DNA of 64,000 nucleotides from Streptomyces varsoviensis. GTDB taxonomy: Bacteria; Actinomycetota; Actinomycetes; Streptomycetales; Streptomycetaceae. The stretch's first letter is position 1. Each line of letters starts with the position of its first letter. The notes below the pieces were generated by a model. The model had not been told where the DNA came from, searched no databases, and worked only from the letters and a program-made list of their open reading frames with translations. Positions 17,836 to 26,740 of this stretch are shown in pieces. The position numbers and the translations under genes are program-made. The stretch covers positions 124,001 through 188,000 of the forward strand of contig NZ_JOBF01000015.1 in the NCBI RefSeq assembly GCF_000718635.1, in the 5' to 3' direction.

Positions 17836-19047
17836 GTGACCGGCAACCCCACTCCGCCTCCGGCCCGGATCGACGACCCCACTCCGCCTCCGGCCCGGAT
17901 CGACGACCTCCCCATCCGGGACGAGCTGCGCGGCAAGTCCCCGTACGGGGCGCCCCAGCTCGACGTGCCCGTACGGCTGAACACCAACGAGAGCCCGTAC
18001 CCGCTGCCCGAACCGCTGGTCGAGCGGATCGCCGAGCGTGTCGCCGAGGCCGCCCGCGCCCTCAACCGCTACCCCGACCGGGACGCCGCCCTGCTGCGCC
18101 GCGAACTCGCCGCGTACCTCACGCGCACCGCGGGGCACGCCGTCGCCACCGAGAACGTGTGGGCGGCCAACGGCTCCAACGAGATCATCCAGCAGTTGCT
18201 CCAGACCTTCGCCGGGCCCGGCCGCACGGCGATCGGCTTCGAGCCCTCGTACTCGATGCACGCGCTCATCTCGCGCGGCACGGGCACGGGCTGGATCTCC
18301 GGCCCCCGCCACGACGACTTCACCATCGACGCCGACGCGGCCGTGCGGACCATCGCCGAGCGCCGCCCCGACGTGGTCTTCGTCTGCTCGCCCAACAACC
18401 CCACCGGCACCGCCGTCGACGCGGAGGCCGTGCTGCGGCTGCACGACGCCGCCCAGGAGGCCCGCGGCGGGCGCGGCGCGCTCGTCGTCGTCGACGAGGC
18501 GTACGGCGAGTTCAGCCACCGCCCCTCGCTGCTCCCGCTCATCGAGGGCCGCCCCAACCTCGTCGTCTCCCGCACCATGTCCAAGGCGTTCGGCGCCGCC
18601 GGGCTGCGCCTGGGCTATCTCGCCGCCGACCCCGCCGTGGTCGACGCCGTCCAGCTCGTCCGCCTGCCGTACCACCTGTCCTCCGTCACGCAGGCCACCG
18701 CGCTGGCCGCCCTGGAGCACACCGATACGCTGCTCGGGTACGTACGGCAGCTCAAGTCCGAACGCGACCGCCTGGTCACCGAGTTGCGCGCCATCGGCTG
18801 CCAGGTCACCGACTCGGACGCCAACTTCGTGCAGTTCGGCCTGTTCGACGGCGAGGGCGGCGCGCAGGCCGCCTGGCAGGCCATCCTCGACCAGGGCGTC
18901 CTCGTCCGCGACAACGGCGTGCCGGGATGGCTGCGGGTCACGGCCGGCACCCCGGCGGAGAACGACGCGTTCCTGGACGCGGTGCGCACGCTTTTCAAGG
19001 ACCGCGGTACCACGCAGGGCCGCACCACGAAGGAGACCAAGCGATGA
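17836..19047 (+). CDS. hisC: Histidinol-phosphate aminotransferase
   Basis: 403 aa, longer than the usual ~370 because of the N-terminus. PLP-dependent, converts imidazole-acetol phosphate to histidinol phosphate. Blocks: [40 protein letters not shown], and the PLP lysine in [18 protein letters not shown]. The first 25 residues contain a 10-residue unit (TPPPARIDD plus P or L) twice, caused by an exact 30-bp tandem duplication at 17851-17910. GTG 17836 directly follows the hisD stop. ATGA overlap with hisB. Confidence 0.96.
   Translation: MTGNPTPPPARIDDPTPPPARIDDLPIRDELRGKSPYGAPQLDVPVRLNTNESPYPLPEPLVERIAERVAEAARALNRYPDRDAALLRRELAAYLTRTAGHAVATENVWAANGSNEIIQQLLQTFAGPGRTAIGFEPSYSMHALISRGTGTGWISGPRHDDFTIDADAAVRTIAERRPDVVFVCSPNNPTGTAVDAEAVLRLHDAAQEARGGRGALVVVDEAYGEFSHRPSLLPLIEGRPNLVVSRTMSKAFGAAGLRLGYLAADPAVVDAVQLVRLPYHLSSVTQATALAALEHTDTLLGYVRQLKSERDRLVTELRAIGCQVTDSDANFVQFGLFDGEGGAQAAWQAILDQGVLVRDNGVPGWLRVTAGTPAENDAFLDAVRTLFKDRGTTQGRTTKETKR
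17851..17910 (+). repeat. 30-bp in-frame tandem duplication inside hisC
   Basis: 17851-17880 and 17881-17910 differ at one base. The duplication repeats ten residues of the disordered N-terminus and leaves the enzyme fold untouched. Confidence 0.9.
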
Positions 19048-19637
19048 GTCGCGTCGGGCGCGTGGAGCGCACCACCAAGGAGACCTCGGTCCTCGTCGAG
19101 ATCGACCTCGACGGCACGGGCCGGGTGGACGTCTCGACCGGGGTCGGCTTCTACGACCACATGCTCGACCAGCTCGGCCGCCACGGCCTCTTCGACCTCA
19201 AGGTCAAGACCGACGGCGACCTGCACATCGACACCCACCACACCATCGAGGACACCGCCCTCGCGCTCGGCGCCGCCTTCCGGCAGGCGCTCGGCGACAA
19301 GGTGGGCATCTACCGCTTCGGCAACTGCACAGTGCCGCTGGACGAATCCCTCGCCCAGGTCACCGTCGACCTCTCCGGCCGCCCCTACCTGGTGCACACG
19401 GAGCCCGAGAACATCGCGCCGATGATCGGCACGTACGACACGACGATGACCCGGCACATCCTGGAGTCCTTCGTCGCCCAGGCCCAGGTCGCGCTGCACG
19501 TCCACGTGCCGTACGGGCGCAACGCGCACCACATCGTGGAGTGCCAGTTCAAGGCGCTGGCCCGAGCCCTGCGGTACGCGGCGGAACGCGACCCGCGGGC
19601 CGCCGGAATCCTCCCCTCCACGAAGGGCGCACTGTGA
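19044..19637 (+). CDS. hisB: Imidazoleglycerol-phosphate dehydratase
   Basis: 197 aa, monofunctional as in actinobacteria (no phosphatase domain). Manganese-binding motifs DTHHTIED near residue 70 and [11 protein letters not shown] near the C-terminus are intact, with [16 protein letters not shown] upstream. Start ATG 19044 overlaps the hisC stop by 4 nt, indicating translational coupling. Confidence 0.97.
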   Translation: MSRVGRVERTTKETSVLVEIDLDGTGRVDVSTGVGFYDHMLDQLGRHGLFDLKVKTDGDLHIDTHHTIEDTALALGAAFRQALGDKVGIYRFGNCTVPLDESLAQVTVDLSGRPYLVHTEPENIAPMIGTYDTTMTRHILESFVAQAQVALHVHVPYGRNAHHIVECQFKALARALRYAAERDPRAAGILPSTKGAL

Positions 19638-19732
19638 GCGAGGCACACGCGGCCACCGGGCCGCGGACGATCGCGATGGCCGCACCTTTGCGCCGCGTGG
19701 GCGGAGAAGCGAACGGAGAAGCAGCACTGTGA
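19634..19732 (+). CDS. Possible 32-aa ORF between hisB and the small membrane gene
   Basis: GTG 19634 overlaps the hisB stop (GTGA), and its own stop overlaps the next GTG at 19729 in the same way. The peptide ([19 protein letters not shown]...) has no recognised feature. The double overlap argues for translation as a coupling link, but with such a short length it may be an accident of spacing. Confidence 0.4.
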   Translation: MSEAHAATGPRTIAMAAPLRRVGGEANGEAAL

Positions 19733-19896
19733 ACGGCCTGTCCACCATTCTGATCGTCGTGGGGCTCTTCCTCGCCGGCGGCGTCTACTCCTTCTGGAAG
19801 CAGAAGATGTCGATGAGCCTCATCGTGCTCCTCTCGATCGGCACCGTGATGTGCCTGGTCGCGGGCGTGATGCGGCTGCAAGGAGTCTGGGACTGA
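19729..19896 (+). CDS. Small two-span membrane protein in the his operon, 55 aa
   Basis: Two hydrophobic segments ([20 protein letters not shown] and [19 protein letters not shown]) joined by KQKMSM. GTG 19729 has a GGAG about ten bases upstream, and its stop overlaps the hisH ATG as TGATG. Too short for a transporter alone; function unknown. Its place inside the operon with 1-4 nt overlaps on both sides makes co-expression with His enzymes certain in practice. Confidence 0.8.
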   Translation: MNGLSTILIVVGLFLAGGVYSFWKQKMSMSLIVLLSIGTVMCLVAGVMRLQGVWD

Positions 19897-20540
19897 TGCA
19901 GACCTCCCCCAAAAAGGTCGTCGTCTTCGACTACGGATTCGGCAACGTACGCTCTGCCGAGCGGGCCCTCGCGCACGTCGGCGCGGACGTCGAGATCACC
20001 CGTGACTACGACCGGGCGATGAACGCAGACGGGCTCCTGGTGCCCGGCGTCGGCGCGTTCGCCGCCTGCATGGCGGGGCTCCGCGAGGCCCGCGGCGACT
20101 GGATCGTCGGCCGCCGTCTCGCCGGGGGCCGCCCGGTCATGGGCATCTGCGTCGGCATGCAGATCCTCTTCCAGCGCGGCATCGAGCACGGCGTGGAGAC
20201 CGAGGGCCTGGACGAGTGGCCCGGCGTCGTGGAACCGCTCAAAGCGCCCGTCGTGCCGCACATGGGCTGGAACACCGTCGAACCGGCCGAGGGCTCCCGG
20301 CTGTTCGAGGGCCTGGACGCGGGCGTGTACTACTACTTCGTGCACTCCTACGCGGTGCGCGAGTGGGGCTTCGAGATCTCCAACGACCACATCGACCCCC
20401 CGAAGGTCACGTGGGCGACGCACGGGGAACCGTTCGTCGCCGCGGTCGAGAACGGCCCGCTGTGGGCCACCCAGTTCCACCCCGAGAAGTCCGGCGACGC
20501 CGGAGCCACGCTGCTGAGCAATTGGCTCAAGACCCTCTAG
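19896..20540 (+). CDS. hisH: Imidazole glycerol phosphate synthase, glutaminase subunit
   Basis: 214 aa. Class I glutamine amidotransferase that feeds ammonia to HisF. Nucleophile Cys in [11 protein letters not shown] near residue 84 and the His-Glu pair in [13 protein letters not shown] near the C-terminus. [13 protein letters not shown] opens the domain. ATG 19896 has AAGGAG upstream and overlaps the preceding stop. Confidence 0.97.
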   Translation: MQTSPKKVVVFDYGFGNVRSAERALAHVGADVEITRDYDRAMNADGLLVPGVGAFAACMAGLREARGDWIVGRRLAGGRPVMGICVGMQILFQRGIEHGVETEGLDEWPGVVEPLKAPVVPHMGWNTVEPAEGSRLFEGLDAGVYYYFVHSYAVREWGFEISNDHIDPPKVTWATHGEPFVAAVENGPLWATQFHPEKSGDAGATLLSNWLKTL

Positions 20541-20551
20541 GACCTGCCTCC

Positions 20552-21283
20552 ATGAGCTCCAACCGCCTCGAACTCCTCCCCGCCGTCGACGTCCGCGACG
20601 GCCAGGCCGTCCGCCTCGTACACGGCGAGTCCGGCTCCGAGACGACCTACGGCGACCCCCTGGCGGCGGCGCTCGCCTGGCAGCGGGCGGGCGCCGAGTG
20701 GCTGCATCTGGTGGACCTCGACGCGGCCTTCGGCACCGGCGACAACCGGGACCGGATCGCCGAGGTCGCGCAGGCCATGGACATCAAGGTCGAGCTGTCC
20801 GGCGGCATCCGCGACGACGCCTCGCTCGCCGCGGCCCTCGCCACCGGCTGCACCCGCGTCAACCTCGGCACCGCCGCCCTGGAGACCCCGGAGTGGGTCG
20901 CCCGGATCATCGCCGAGCACGGGGACCGCATCGCCGTCGGCCTCGACGTGCGCGGCACCACCTTGCGCGGGCGCGGCTGGACCCGGGACGGCGGCGACCT
21001 GTACGAGACCCTGGCGCGCCTCGACTCCGAGGGCTGCGCCCGCTACGTCGTCACCGACATCGCCAAGGACGGCACGCTCCAGGGCCCCAACCTGGAGCTG
21101 CTGCGCAACGTGTGCGCCGCCACCGACAAGCCCGTCGTCGCCTCCGGCGGCGTCTCCTCCCTTGACGACCTGCGCGCGCTCGCCACGCTGGTACCGCAGG
21201 GGGTCGAAGGCGCCATCGTCGGCAAGGCCCTTTACGCCAAGGCGTTCACCTTGGAAGAAGCGTTGGAGGCTGTGTCCGTATGA
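20552..21283 (+). CDS. priA: Phosphoribosyl isomerase, HisA/TrpF bifunctional type
   Basis: 243 aa TIM barrel. [17 protein letters not shown] carries the general base Asp of the first strand and [15 protein letters not shown] the second catalytic Asp; [18 protein letters not shown] and [11 protein letters not shown] are the phosphate-binding loops. In Streptomyces and mycobacteria this hisA orthologue (PriA) also does the TrpF reaction. That fits here because a trp cluster follows at 41-48 kb with no trpF. ATG 20552. Stop overlaps the ridA ATG. Confidence 0.93.
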   Translation: MSSNRLELLPAVDVRDGQAVRLVHGESGSETTYGDPLAAALAWQRAGAEWLHLVDLDAAFGTGDNRDRIAEVAQAMDIKVELSGGIRDDASLAAALATGCTRVNLGTAALETPEWVARIIAEHGDRIAVGLDVRGTTLRGRGWTRDGGDLYETLARLDSEGCARYVVTDIAKDGTLQGPNLELLRNVCAATDKPVVASGGVSSLDDLRALATLVPQGVEGAIVGKALYAKAFTLEEALEAVSV

Positions 21284-21681
21284 CCGCACCCGAGCCCGTA
21301 CAGCGCGTGAGTTCCCATTCGCCTTATGAGGAAGCCTTCGGATACTCGCGGGCCGTGCGGCTCGGCAGCGGACTGGTGCTGGTGTCCGGCTGTACCTCGG
21401 TCGTGGACGGCGCCATAGCGCACGAGGGCGACCCGTACGAGCAGGCCCGCGCCGCTTTCGGGGTGGCCTTCGAGGCGCTGGAGAAGTTCGGCCTCGGCCC
21501 CGCCGACGTGGTACGGACCCGGATGTACCTCACCCACGCCCGTGACGTGGACGCCGTGGGCCGTGCCCACAAGGAACTGTTCGACGCGGTCCGGCCGGCC
21601 GCCTCGATGATCGTCGTATCCGGCTTCGTCGACTCCCGCATGGTCGTCGAGGTCGAAGTGGAAGCATTCCGAGGAGCCTGA
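21280..21681 (+). CDS. RidA family protein
   Basis: 133 aa, typical size. Contains the RidA-fold blocks [36 protein letters not shown] (conserved Arg) and [21 protein letters not shown]. RidA proteins hydrolyse reactive enamine/imine intermediates of amino-acid metabolism. ATGA overlap with priA and 3 nt from hisF place it in the his operon. Confidence 0.9.
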   Translation: MTAPEPVQRVSSHSPYEEAFGYSRAVRLGSGLVLVSGCTSVVDGAIAHEGDPYEQARAAFGVAFEALEKFGLGPADVVRTRMYLTHARDVDAVGRAHKELFDAVRPAASMIVVSGFVDSRMVVEVEVEAFRGA

Positions 21682-21684
21682 ACC

Positions 21685-22449
21685 ATGACCCTCGCGGTCC
21701 GAGTGATCCCCTGCCTGGACGTGGACGGCGGCCGGGTGGTCAAGGGCGTCAACTTCCAGAACCTGCGCGACGCGGGCGACCCCGTGGAGATGGCCAAGAT
21801 CTACGGCGAGGAGGGCGCCGACGAGCTGACGTTCCTCGACATCACCGCCTCCTCCGGCAACCGCGAGACCACCTACGACGTGGTGCGCCGCACCGCCGAG
21901 CAGGTCTTCATCCCGCTGACGGTCGGCGGCGGCGTCCGCACCGCCGACGATGTCGACAAACTGCTGCGCGCCGGAGCCGACAAGGTCGGCGTCGCCACCG
22001 CCGCCATCGAGCGGCCCGAGCTGATCCGGGAGATCGCCGAACGGTTCGGCAGCCAGGTCCTCGTCCTCTCCGTCGACGCCCGCCGCACCGACGCGGGCAC
22101 CGCGTCCGGCTTCGAGGTCACCACCCACGGCGGCCGCCGCGGTACGGGCCTCGACGCCGTCGAATGGGCGCACCGCGCGGCGGAGTTGGGGGCGGGGGAG
22201 ATCCTCCTCAACGCCATGGACGCCGACGGCACCAAGGACGGCTACGACACGGAGATGATCGCGGCCGTACGCCGCCACGTCACCACCCCGGTCATCGCCA
22301 GCGGCGGCGCGGGCCGCCTCGAACACTTCGCCCCGGCGGTCGCGGCGGGCGCCGACGCGGTCCTGGCCGCCTCCGTCTTCCACTTCGGCGACCTGCGCAT
22401 CGGTGAGGTCAAGGACGCGCTGCGAACGGCCGGCCAGCCGGTTCGCTGA
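21685..22449 (+). CDS. hisF: Imidazole glycerol phosphate synthase, cyclase subunit
   Basis: 254 aa TIM barrel forming IGP and AICAR with HisH. Catalytic Asp in [15 protein letters not shown] and the second Asp in [25 protein letters not shown] and [11 protein letters not shown] bind phosphate. Last gene of this his operon; hisI lies about 18 kb downstream beyond the accessory block. Confidence 0.97.
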   Translation: MTLAVRVIPCLDVDGGRVVKGVNFQNLRDAGDPVEMAKIYGEEGADELTFLDITASSGNRETTYDVVRRTAEQVFIPLTVGGGVRTADDVDKLLRAGADKVGVATAAIERPELIREIAERFGSQVLVLSVDARRTDAGTASGFEVTTHGGRRGTGLDAVEWAHRAAELGAGEILLNAMDADGTKDGYDTEMIAAVRRHVTTPVIASGGAGRLEHFAPAVAAGADAVLAASVFHFGDLRIGEVKDALRTAGQPVR

Positions 22450-22844
22450 CGGTCGGGGCCGGGCCTCTGGTTCGGCCGCGCTGTCGCCCACGGGGCGGGT
22501 GGCGGCCGAGTCGGCCGTGCTGTCGCCCCACAGGGCGGGCACATGCCGGAGCGCCTTTCCCGCGGCCCGTGTGACGAATGGCTGAATCGTCGGCTCCGGG
22601 TCCGGTGTTCCACCGGTCGGTGGGGCTACGCTGAGCAGTGCACCGTGAGTCGCCCCGGCGAGGTGGAACTGGCCACAGCGGCGGCTCCGACGGGCAGACG
22701 CGAATCGAGGCGCCCGGAGCCATCCGTCATCGGGCAACTTTGGCTCTGTAGCCAGCCCTGCTTCGGCGCGCCTCGCGGTGCATTCCCCACGGGCCCGGCC
22801 CTCGCTCGTTCACGTGAATCGAGAGGCGCCGGAACGGATTTTCC
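22450..22844. other. 395-nt intergenic region after hisF
   Basis: No gene is supported. It contains a short imperfect direct repeat (gctgtcgccc followed by cacggggcggg or cacagggcggg, near 22479 and 22519). The promoter for the GAF-ANTAR genes must lie here but no clear -10/-35 pair was identified. This is the left border of the accessory block. Confidence 0.5.
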
Positions 22845-23579
22845 ATGTCTGTTATGTCGCGTGATGTCCTCGCGGCCCAGAGCGTGCTCGATCTGGCCTC
22901 GCGTACGGACGGTTTCGACATCCTGGAACTGCTGCATGATCTGACGACGCACACGGTCAGCCTGCTGGGCCTGCGCTCGGCCGGGGTCACCATCCTCGAC
23001 GAGGCCGGCGAGGTCGACTATCTCACCGCCTCCGACGAGGCGTGCAGGCATCTGGAGGAAGACCAGATCGAACTCGGCGAAGGTCCCTGCCTGGACGCCG
23101 CCCGCACCGGCGCCCCGCTGGCCCCTGTCCTGCTGCGCGCCACCTACCCCGGCCACCAGCTCTGGCCTCGCTTCTCGCCCCGCGCGCTGAGCGCCGGTAT
23201 CACCAGCGTCGCCGCCGTGCCCCTGCGCACTCCGCAGCACGGGCTCGGAGCCCTCAACTTGATGAGCGCCGGGCGCGTACCGACGCGGGAGGAGTTACGC
23301 CTGGCGCAGGTGCTGGCCGACGCCGCCGGCAGCTCCCTGCACCACCGGCAGACGCTGCGCAGCAAGGACGAGCTCATCAACCAACTGGAGACGGCCCTGG
23401 AATCCCGCATCGTGATCGAACAGGCCAAAGGCGTCATCTCCTCCAGACTGGCCATCGACGTGGAAGAGGCGTTCGCCCGGCTGCGCCACCACGCCCGCGG
23501 CCGGCAACTGAAACTCACCGAACTGGCCGCCGAGGTGGCGCGAGGGGTCGTACCGGTCGAACTCGACACCACACGCTGA
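22845..23579 (+). CDS. GAF and ANTAR domain protein
   Basis: 244 aa. The GAF sensory domain covers residues ~15-160 (DGFDILELLHDLTTHTVSLL, GEGPCLDAARTGAP). A short coiled linker leads to a C-terminal ANTAR RNA-binding domain (ALESRIVIEQAKGVISSRL then AFARLRHHARGRQLKLTELA). ANTAR proteins act as antiterminators by binding paired hexaloop hairpins in nascent RNA; the target is unknown. A second GAF-ANTAR gene begins 1 nt after its stop. Confidence 0.9.
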   Translation: MSVMSRDVLAAQSVLDLASRTDGFDILELLHDLTTHTVSLLGLRSAGVTILDEAGEVDYLTASDEACRHLEEDQIELGEGPCLDAARTGAPLAPVLLRATYPGHQLWPRFSPRALSAGITSVAAVPLRTPQHGLGALNLMSAGRVPTREELRLAQVLADAAGSSLHHRQTLRSKDELINQLETALESRIVIEQAKGVISSRLAIDVEEAFARLRHHARGRQLKLTELAAEVARGVVPVELDTTR

Positions 23580-23580
23580 C

Positions 23581-24330
23581 ATGCCACGCGACGAATGGGA
23601 TGACGCCATGGACGGCACCCCATTACCCGACGATGGCCCGGCCGCCTTCCTGGCGCGCGTCGAGTGGGCCGCGCGCGACGGACAAGGTCCGGGAGACCTA
23701 CTCGCTCCGGGCGCCGCCCGGCTGCTCGGCCTGGACGCCCTCACCTTGAGTATCTGTGCTCATGACGGGCACCTCGAACTGCTGTGGGGCGACCCGGAGA
23801 GCGGGCTCGGCACCGATCTGGAGACCCTCCAGTACACCCTGGGCGACGGCCCCACCCTGGAGGCCGCGCGGCACGGCCGCCTGCTGCACGAGCCGGACGT
23901 GCTGGTCACCGACCCGCACCGCTGGCCCCTCTTCCTGCCCGCCGCTTCCCGCACCCCGCTCCGTGCCGTCGTCGCCCAGCCACTGCGGCTCGGCGCCGCC
24001 CTCATCGGTGTGCTCGCCGGCTACCGCACCACCCCCGGCCCCCTCACCACCGCCCAACTGCGCGGTCTGCACCGCCTGGGGCGCAGGCTCCTCCTCCTCC
24101 TCCTGCACAGCGACCAGGCCGGCGCGGACGAACCGACCGGCCTGCGGCTGTACCGCGCCGAAGTCCACCAGGCCACCGGATTCCTCGCCGCCGAACTCGG
24201 CATCTCCCTGGAAGAAGCCCTCCTGCGCCTGCGCGCCCATGCCGCCGCGGAGGACCAGTCCCTCTCCGATCTCGCCCAGGCCGTCCTCACCCGCCGCCTG
24301 CCCGCCGGCACCTTCAACCGCGCCACGTGA
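23581..24330 (+). CDS. GAF and ANTAR domain protein, paralogue
   Basis: 249 aa. GAF-like region (LDALTLSICAHDGHLELLWG, LGDGPTLEAARHGRLL) and a C-terminal ANTAR-like three-helix domain (YRAEVHQATGFLAAELG, EEALLRLRAHAAAEDQSLSD). ATG 23581 is used; ATG 23608 (MDGTPLPD) is possible. Adjacent to the first copy, so probably co-transcribed and perhaps a heterodimer partner. A hairpin follows. Confidence 0.8.
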   Translation: MPRDEWDDAMDGTPLPDDGPAAFLARVEWAARDGQGPGDLLAPGAARLLGLDALTLSICAHDGHLELLWGDPESGLGTDLETLQYTLGDGPTLEAARHGRLLHEPDVLVTDPHRWPLFLPAASRTPLRAVVAQPLRLGAALIGVLAGYRTTPGPLTTAQLRGLHRLGRRLLLLLLHSDQAGADEPTGLRLYRAEVHQATGFLAAELGISLEEALLRLRAHAAAEDQSLSDLAQAVLTRRLPAGTFNRAT

Positions 24331-24332
24331 GG

Positions 24333-24380
24333 AGAGCCGCGTACTCGTCTCCCCGGGTGGGGCGGCGGGTGCGCGGCTCT
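24333..24380 (+). terminator. Hairpin after the GAF-ANTAR pair
   Basis: 9-bp stem AGAGCCGCG/CGCGGCTCT (24333-24341 with 24372-24380), 30-nt loop, followed by tctggg. Confidence 0.5.
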
Positions 24381-24390
24381 TCTGGGTTGC

Positions 24391-24508
24391 TCAGGCGTCG
24401 CGTCCGGCGGTGAAGGCGACGAAGGCGCTCCACGCGGTGGGCGAGACGGTGACCACGGGGCCGTGGGGGGTTTTGCTGTCGCGGATGGGGACGATGCCGT
24501 GGGTGTCG
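24391..24508 (-). pseudogene. Start-less tandem duplicate of the DUF397 gene
   Basis: 118 bp nearly identical (one mismatch) to 24525-24642. Relative to the intact copy it lacks a 20-bp piece that holds the GTG start. The neighbouring intact copy ends in a different frame, so no start is available. It retains the C-terminal coding part ending in GRDA. Confidence 0.8.
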
Positions 24509-24524
24509 TGCCCTTTCGTTGGGG

Positions 24525-24659
24525 TCAGGCGTCGCGTCCGGTGGTGAAGGCGACGAAGGCGCTCCACGCGGTGGGCGAGACGGTGACCACGGGGCCGTGG
24601 GGGGTTTTGCTGTCGCGGATGGGGACGATGCCGTGGGTGTCGAAATCGGTGGACGTCAC
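24525..24659 (-). CDS. DUF397 protein, 44 aa
   Basis: Short DUF397 protein with the family core IPIRDSK-like (VPIRDSKTPHGP) and PTAWSAFVAF at the C-terminus. Usual members have 60-80 aa, so this is a short form. Its GTG overlaps the stop of the XRE gene (GTGA). DUF397 genes are typically partnered with WhiJ-type XRE regulators in Streptomyces and may modulate them. Confidence 0.85.
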   Translation of the reverse strand: MTSTDFDTHGIVPIRDSKTPHGPVVTVSPTAWSAFVAFTTGRDA

Positions 24660-25495
24660 AGGGTGCCCTTTCGCGTCTGGTTGATCAGGTCTACGGACGC
24701 CGCCTGGGACAGCGCCTCGGCCTGAAGGTGATGGTAGGACCTCAACATGGGTAGCACCGAAGCGCTTTCCCGGTCGAGGTGCCCTTGAGCTTGGGATTCC
24801 GCGTACGCGACAACGGTCCGGTCCGGCAATGTCAGCAGATTGACCGGCAGATAGAACGGTCGCCGTGCCCCTATGTCGAAGGGCGAAATCTGTAGCACTG
24901 TGTTGGGAAGTTCGGCGAACTCGACCAGGCGGCGCATCTGATCGCCCATGACCTTCGCCCCACCGACCCAATGCCTGATGCAGCTCTCGTCCATCACGAC
25001 CAGCATGGTCGGAGGGCGCAGCCGTTCCAGAGCTGCCTGACGCTCCGCGAGGAACGAGACACGCTCAGCCGCGTGCTCAGGCGAAATCGTCCCGCGTCGC
25101 ACATGGCTCTCCGCCAGCGTCTGCGCGTACTCCGGCGTCTGGAGGAGGCCGGGGATGAGGCCGATGTCGAACAGACGGATCTCCACCGCTCGGCCCTCGT
25201 ACGCGACGTACTCCGGGAAGCCCTCCAGCAACGCGCTGTGCCGAATGTCCCGCCACTCGCGCTCGAACGAATCGGCGGAGTCGGCGGTGCCGAAGGCGAT
25301 ATCAAGCTGGCGCGAGAACGGGAGAGTTGGCGGTTTCCGGCCAGTTTCGACGGCCGACACGTGCTGGCTGGAGTACTCCGTCTTTGCCGCCAGATCTTCC
25401 TGGCTCCACCCGTGATCCTCCCGCCGCCTGCGGACATGGGCTCCGTACGCTTCTCGCGGGCTGCCCTCGGGGTTCAGTTCCTTGCGATTGACCAT
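24656..25495 (-). CDS. WhiJ-type XRE regulator with DUF5753-like sensor domain
   Basis: 279 aa. The N-terminal HTH_XRE domain covers residues ~18-75 (GAHVRRRREDHGWSQEDLAA, YSSQHVSAVETGRKPP). The C-terminal 190 residues match the DUF5753 region of WhiJ-like proteins (IPGLLQTPEYAQTLAE, VVMDESCIRHWVGG, LPNTVLQISPF). Streptomyces genomes have many such XRE/DUF397 pairs, some of which affect development and antibiotic production. ATG 25495 follows a gaaggga-type RBS. Divergent from the micro-gene chain at 25599. Confidence 0.92.
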   Translation of the reverse strand: MVNRKELNPEGSPREAYGAHVRRRREDHGWSQEDLAAKTEYSSQHVSAVETGRKPPTLPFSRQLDIAFGTADSADSFEREWRDIRHSALLEGFPEYVAYEGRAVEIRLFDIGLIPGLLQTPEYAQTLAESHVRRGTISPEHAAERVSFLAERQAALERLRPPTMLVVMDESCIRHWVGGAKVMGDQMRRLVEFAELPNTVLQISPFDIGARRPFYLPVNLLTLPDRTVVAYAESQAQGHLDRESASVLPMLRSYHHLQAEALSQAASVDLINQTRKGTL

Positions 25496-25598
25496 GGTGC
25501 CGGCCGTCCCTTCCTTCTTCCCCGATTAGTTGAAGAGTCCCCGTATTCAGGCCACTCTGAACCCCTCAGTGGCTGAGCCGCTACGGAGAGGAGCAGCG

Positions 25599-25817
25599 GT
25601 GGCCGGAAAGAACCATCCCACAAACAGTCATGCCTATTGGGGTGAAATCACTCCAACGAGGGGCGAAGACAATGTGGTTGACGCGGTGCTCCGCGCCGGC
25701 GGCGCGTGGGCCATGGCACCGGCGTACTGGCCGGCGGCGAGTGAGTGCCGGACCGACCGGGCCGTACTGGCGCGCGTACGGTGCGAGTTGGGGCGGATGA
25801 AGTGGCTGTTCTCGTGA
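25599..25817 (+). CDS. Hypothetical protein, 72 aa (first of five coupled micro-genes)
   Basis: GTG 25599 with GGAGAGGAG upstream. The protein starts MAGKNHPTNSHAYWGEITP and has a Trp/Ala-rich centre (GGAWAMAPAYWPAASE). No domain recognised. The first ~80 codons and upstream DNA are less GC-rich than the surroundings. Its stop overlaps the next start (GTGA at 25814). Divergent from the XRE gene. Confidence 0.6.
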   Translation: MAGKNHPTNSHAYWGEITPTRGEDNVVDAVLRAGGAWAMAPAYWPAASECRTDRAVLARVRCELGRMKWLFS

Positions 25818-26077
25818 GGAGCGCGGCGCGGGCGGTGCTGTCGCGGCTGATGGCCGAGCACGGGGTCGACGGGATGCTGGTGTTCCCCAAGTGGTCGGCG
25901 GTGGAAGGGCGGTTGAGCGCCCCCGCGAGCGTGGCGAAGCCTCCGCCGCCGCCCGGCTCGATCGCGTTCCCGCCGTGTCAGTGCCCCGAGCACCGGGAGG
26001 GGCGGGGACGGGCGGATACGGACGTACGGCTGGGCGTACGCGGCGTCGGCGGCGCGAGGCGCGGGGGCGGACGGTGA
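25814..26077 (+). CDS. Hypothetical protein, 87 aa (second micro-gene)
   Basis: GTG 25814 overlaps the previous stop. The product has a helical start (MRSAARAVLSRLMAEHGVDG), a Pro-rich centre and FPPCQCPEHREG, a possible metal-binding Cys/His cluster. C-terminus is Arg/Gly-rich. No family recognised; translation is supported by overlaps at both ends. Confidence 0.55.
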   Translation: MRSAARAVLSRLMAEHGVDGMLVFPKWSAVEGRLSAPASVAKPPPPPGSIAFPPCQCPEHREGRGRADTDVRLGVRGVGGARRGGGR

Positions 26078-26211
26078 GCCGGCCCGCGTCGGCCGGCTTC
26101 CGTTGGGCCTGCCGCGTGGCGGCGCGGTGGTGGGTGGTGTGCGAGGGGCGGCTGCGGCGGCGGCTCCTCGGGCCGGAAGCGGAACAGGACACGAGGAGGA
26201 TGCGCCGATGA
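26074..26211 (+). CDS. Hypothetical protein, 45 aa (third micro-gene)
   Basis: GTG 26074 overlaps the previous stop and its own stop overlaps the next ATG (ATGA at 26208). Basic, with a short hydrophobic centre (RWACRVAARWWVVCEG). No family recognised. Confidence 0.5.
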   Translation: MSRPASAGFRWACRVAARWWVVCEGRLRRRLLGPEAEQDTRRMRR

Positions 26212-26522
26212 ACCGCGTCTACCGGTACGTACCGTGGAAGATTGAACTAGACCCATTGGCCCTGCCCGTCTACCGGGCCGACTGTGTCACGGGGGAGGAG
26301 ACGGATTGCGGCGAGATGATCCGCTCCGGCGGTCCGGAATGGATCGAGGAGTGGATGCGACGGCACACGCAGGAGACGGGGCACACCCGTTACTGCCGGA
26401 CCGTGACCGAGTACGTGACGCTGGAGCCGCCGCCGGGCTGCGAACGGCGCCCGGCCATCGGCGAGACGACGCCGACCCTGCTCGTACTCCCTTCCCGGCC
26501 GACGAGCGGCGGCGCGGGGTGA
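26208..26522 (+). CDS. DUF7848-like small protein, 104 aa (fourth micro-gene)
   Basis: Contains YRADCVTGEETDCGEMI followed by EWIEEWMRRHTQETGHTRY and YVTLEPP. This pattern matches small Streptomyces proteins I recall as DUF7848 (two Cys, then W-x-x-xHTxETxH). The Cys and His residues suggest metal binding. ATG 26208 is part of an ATGA overlap. Family name is from memory and should be checked. Confidence 0.65.
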   Translation: MNRVYRYVPWKIELDPLALPVYRADCVTGEETDCGEMIRSGGPEWIEEWMRRHTQETGHTRYCRTVTEYVTLEPPPGCERRPAIGETTPTLLVLPSRPTSGGAG

Positions 26523-26617
26523 CCCTGGCCCGGGTCTCGGCGCTCGTCGTCACCATGGCCTCGTTCGTGAGCGTGCTCGCGTTCGCGCTCGCGCTGATCG
26601 TCTCCGTCCGCCCCTGA
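26519..26617 (+). CDS. Single-span membrane micropeptide, 32 aa (fifth micro-gene)
   Basis: GTG 26519 overlaps the preceding stop. The peptide is MTLARVSALVVTMASFVSV plus a hydrophobic tail ending SVRP, so nearly all of it is one transmembrane helix. Inverted and direct repeats follow immediately. Confidence 0.5.
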   Translation: MTLARVSALVVTMASFVSVLAFALALIVSVRP

Positions 26618-26740
26618 GGCCCCTGCTTGCCCCTGGTGCCACGGTCCGCCCTGATGCCACGGTCCGTCCTGATGCCAGGGGCAGCCCCTGGCATCACGGG
26701 CCTGGCCCTGGCATCACGGGCAGACCCTGGCAGAAGGACC
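26615..26740. repeat. Direct and inverted repeats after the micro-gene chain
   Basis: Variants of CTGATGCCACGGTCCG and CCTGGCATCACGGGC repeat across the stretch. In the middle is a perfect 13+13 inverted repeat with one central base (26670-26696, tgatgccaggggc arms), which could end the micro-gene transcript. Confidence 0.7.
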
